Both the position numbers and the translations under genes were made by a program. Of a DNA stretch of 8,201 nucleotides, positions 6,939-8,201 are shown one piece after another. Origin of the DNA: CBETVX01 sp965539935 (lineage in GTDB: Bacteria > Bacillota > Clostridia > Peptostreptococcales > Caminicellaceae); the NCBI GenBank assembly GCA_965539935.1, contig CBETVX010000084.1, positions 1 to 8,201 on the forward strand, read 5' to 3'. Below the pieces are notes generated by a model that saw nothing but the letters and a program-made list of their open reading frames with translations, was not told where the DNA came from and did no database searches. Each line of letters opens with the position of its first letter. Within the stretch, counting starts at the first letter, position 1.

Positions 6939-7667
6939 TTATCCTAAAACACCTACTGTTTGGAAAAAGGGTTCAAAATCCTTCCCCTTCCACTCAAGGG
7001 ATGTCTGAACATATCCCAGTCCATCTGCATTATATCTCCCTGCAATCCTTTGGGAAGCATAGAGTCCATAGATTCCATCCCTTTGGAAGTCCACGGGATA
7101 AAGGCTACCTAAAGGATTCACCCACCCCTCAATTGGCTCCTTTAACTTACCATTCTTATTATATATTTCAGATAGATATTCCTCACCTTTATATTTAATA
7201 TCAATTATATAGCTTTTCCCATTACTACCAATAACCTCAACTTGATAATTGTCCCTATAGATTACATTATAAGTATATTTCTCATCGAATTTTTCATGGT
7301 CAAAGATTTCCTTTGGAGTATTGTTTATAAATGAATAGATATAATAAAAGGCATAGCCACCACTTCCACCAGAAGCAATACTTATCAAAATATCCTTAAC
7401 TCCATTTCCTGTAAAATCTCCTAAGAAAATAGTTGGATTATATCCGGCATTGTCCTTGGGAACTATTTTATAAAATCTATTGGTAACTCCCTCCTGAATT
7501 AATAGGGTTATATTATCGCTAAAGGGACTATTAATTCCAGCTGGTTTTGTACCTACTAAGTAAATATTATCTGGGATAGAATCCCCTGTCACATCTCCAC
7601 GTTTATAGTCTAGTAAATAAAATATATCTGAATTTCTTTGCCTAAGTAGAAAGGGATGATAATACAT
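6939..7667 (-). CDS. FG-GAP/VCBS-like repeat protein, possibly spore-associated
   Basis: The protein is 242 aa, with AAGGAGT (7681-7675 on this strand) 7 nt before ATG. Two Asp-rich loops are spaced as in FG-GAP/VCBS beta-propeller repeats: D25VTGDSIPD33 and D84FTGNGVKD92, each fitting D-x-T-G-(D/N)-x-x-x-D for calcium. A Gly-rich stretch ISIASGGSGGYAFYYIYS (95-112) follows the second. The rest is beta-rich and tyrosine-rich, with ASQRIAGRYNADGLGYV (204-220) near the end. There is no signal peptide or membrane segment, unlike most surface VCBS proteins, so it probably stays in the cytoplasm where it is made. The DNA upstream carries a good sigma-K promoter match, which suggests synthesis in the mother cell and a spore-coat destination; that is inference. 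I do not recognise a characterised orthologue. Confidence 0.82.
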   Translation of the reverse strand: MYYHPFLLRQRNSDIFYLLDYKRGDVTGDSIPDNIYLVGTKPAGINSPFSDNITLLIQEGVTNRFYKIVPKDNAGYNPTIFLGDFTGNGVKDILISIASGGSGGYAFYYIYSFINNTPKEIFDHEKFDEKYTYNVIYRDNYQVEVIGSNGKSYIIDIKYKGEEYLSEIYNKNGKLKEPIEGWVNPLGSLYPVDFQRDGIYGLYASQRIAGRYNADGLGYVQTSLEWKGKDFEPFFQTVGVLG

Positions 7668-7697
7668 ATTGTCAACTCCTTAAAAGCACTTTATTAA

Positions 7698-7725
7698 TAT
7701 AATATGAGTTATTGGTATATTTAGT
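7698..7725 (-). promoter_or_regulatory. Candidate sigma-K promoter of the VCBS-like gene
   Basis: Read on the minus strand, AC (7725-7724), exactly 17 nt, then CATATTATA (7706-7698) fits the Bacillus sigma-K consensus AC-N17-CATANNNTA. The predicted transcript start would lie near 7690, about 10 bp before the ribosome binding site and 23 bp before the ATG. No good sigma-A promoter competes on this strand. Confidence 0.5.
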
Positions 7726-7865
7726 TACGAAATTAAATGGATGGACATTTAAAAGGATTTTGTAAAAAATATAAAGAAAATGTAAGTAATAGTTTTTCTA
7801 TAAAACATAATAGAATATTAGTATATATAAGTATGAAATAATATATATTTTTTGGAGGAATAATT

Positions 7866-8201
7866 ATGGCAACTCAGATAGTGGTGATTTCTCCATATGA
7901 AAATCTTACAAAAATAATAAAAGCAATAATAAAAGAAAAAAGGGAAAAAATACAAGTCCATACTGCCCTATTAGATGAAGCTACGCAGTTATGCAAAAAA
8001 TTAGAAAATGAGGGAGCTAAAGTATTTATTAGCAGAGGTGGCAATACAAAATATATACGGGAAAGAATAGATAGTCCAGTAGTTGATATTGTCCATCACT
8101 TAGGAGATTATTTGGAGGGATTAGAAAAAGCTAAATATCTAAAGGGGAAAATAGGGATATTTTGCTTTGAAAAGAAGTTAGATGATATTGATACAGTGGC
8201 T
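7866..8201 (+). CDS. PrpR N-terminal-domain regulator, probably sigma-54-dependent (3' partial)
   Basis: The gene runs off the window end; 112 codons are visible. GGAGG (7854-7858) lies 7 nt before ATG. The segment KVFISRGGNTKYIRERIDSPVVDI (52-75) is the hallmark of the PrpR-N domain: the SRGG turn, then an invariant-type IRE and a PVV-I strand. It is followed by LGDYLEGLEKAKYL and a new strand KIGIFCF. This fold is related to periplasmic-binding-protein sensors and binds small organic ligands (2-methylcitrate in PrpR). In clostridia it usually precedes a PAS domain, an AAA+ sigma-54 interaction domain and a Fis-type helix-turn-helix, activating catabolic operons next door. Those parts lie beyond this window, so the sigma-54 assignment is inferred. 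It is divergent from the VCBS-like gene, with 198 bp between the start codons. Confidence 0.85.
   Translation, partial: MATQIVVISPYENLTKIIKAIIKEKREKIQVHTALLDEATQLCKKLENEGAKVFISRGGNTKYIRERIDSPVVDIVHHLGDYLEGLEKAKYLKGKIGIFCFEKKLDDIDTVA

Noticed and set aside
7001..7198. Plus-strand open frame of 65 codons
   Set aside because: It lies wholly antisense to the VCBS-like gene, and its product is rich in His and Pro with no recognisable motif or ribosome binding site.
7726..7850. Sigma-A promoter for the PrpR-N gene
   Set aside because: Several AT-rich -10-like strings exist, but no -35 at proper spacing stands out; TTGTAA at 7760 pairs only with a poor TAAGTA.

Overview
This window reads as AT-rich chromosomal DNA from a low-GC, Gram-positive anaerobe, most likely a spore-forming member of the Clostridia (a Tissierellales-like relative is my best guess). 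Three things suggest this: consistently strong AGGAGG-type ribosome binding sites with 5-7 nt spacing, a lipoprotein-type signal on the first gene, and a candidate mother-cell sigma-K promoter. I see no rRNA or tRNA, no insertion sequence, no CRISPR array and no attachment site.

Left part (1-2666, all + strand). The window opens inside a gene for a secreted lipoprotein with three recognisable blocks: DUF3221-like, PrcB-like and SmpA/OmlA-like. Next come a tandem GNAT N-acetyltransferase that starts at TTG and a small heat-shock protein (Hsp20 family). A clear Rho-independent terminator at about 2758-2793 closes this part.

Centre (2838-6932, + strand). A probable vegetative promoter leads into a two-gene operon. 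It encodes an Mre11/SbcD/YhaO-type nuclease and a Rad50/SbcC/YhaN-type ATPase that overlap by 4 bp, so their products should form one DNA-end-processing complex. The ATPase has no CxxC zinc hook; a short beta-rich segment sits at the predicted apex of its coiled coil. After a strong 11-bp hairpin comes a YjbQ/UPF0047-family enzyme.

Right part (6939-8201). A minus-strand gene converges on the YjbQ-family gene with only 6 bp between stop codons. It encodes a cytoplasmic-looking protein with two FG-GAP/VCBS-like calcium-binding loops, and the DNA upstream matches the sigma-K consensus well, so I infer a spore-associated product. Divergently, a gene cut by the window end begins with a PrpR-N sensor domain, which usually belongs to sigma-54-dependent activators.

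Most of the window is ordinary housekeeping and accessory chromosome. The parts most worth a second look are the hookless Rad50-like ATPase with variant ATPase motifs and the candidate sigma-K gene. I did not find convincing evidence of a wholly new system. Three start codons are placed downstream of the longest possible reading frame, at 1242, 2244 and 6525, because the ribosome binding sites decide them. The first gene is extended to the window edge because its frame stays open.
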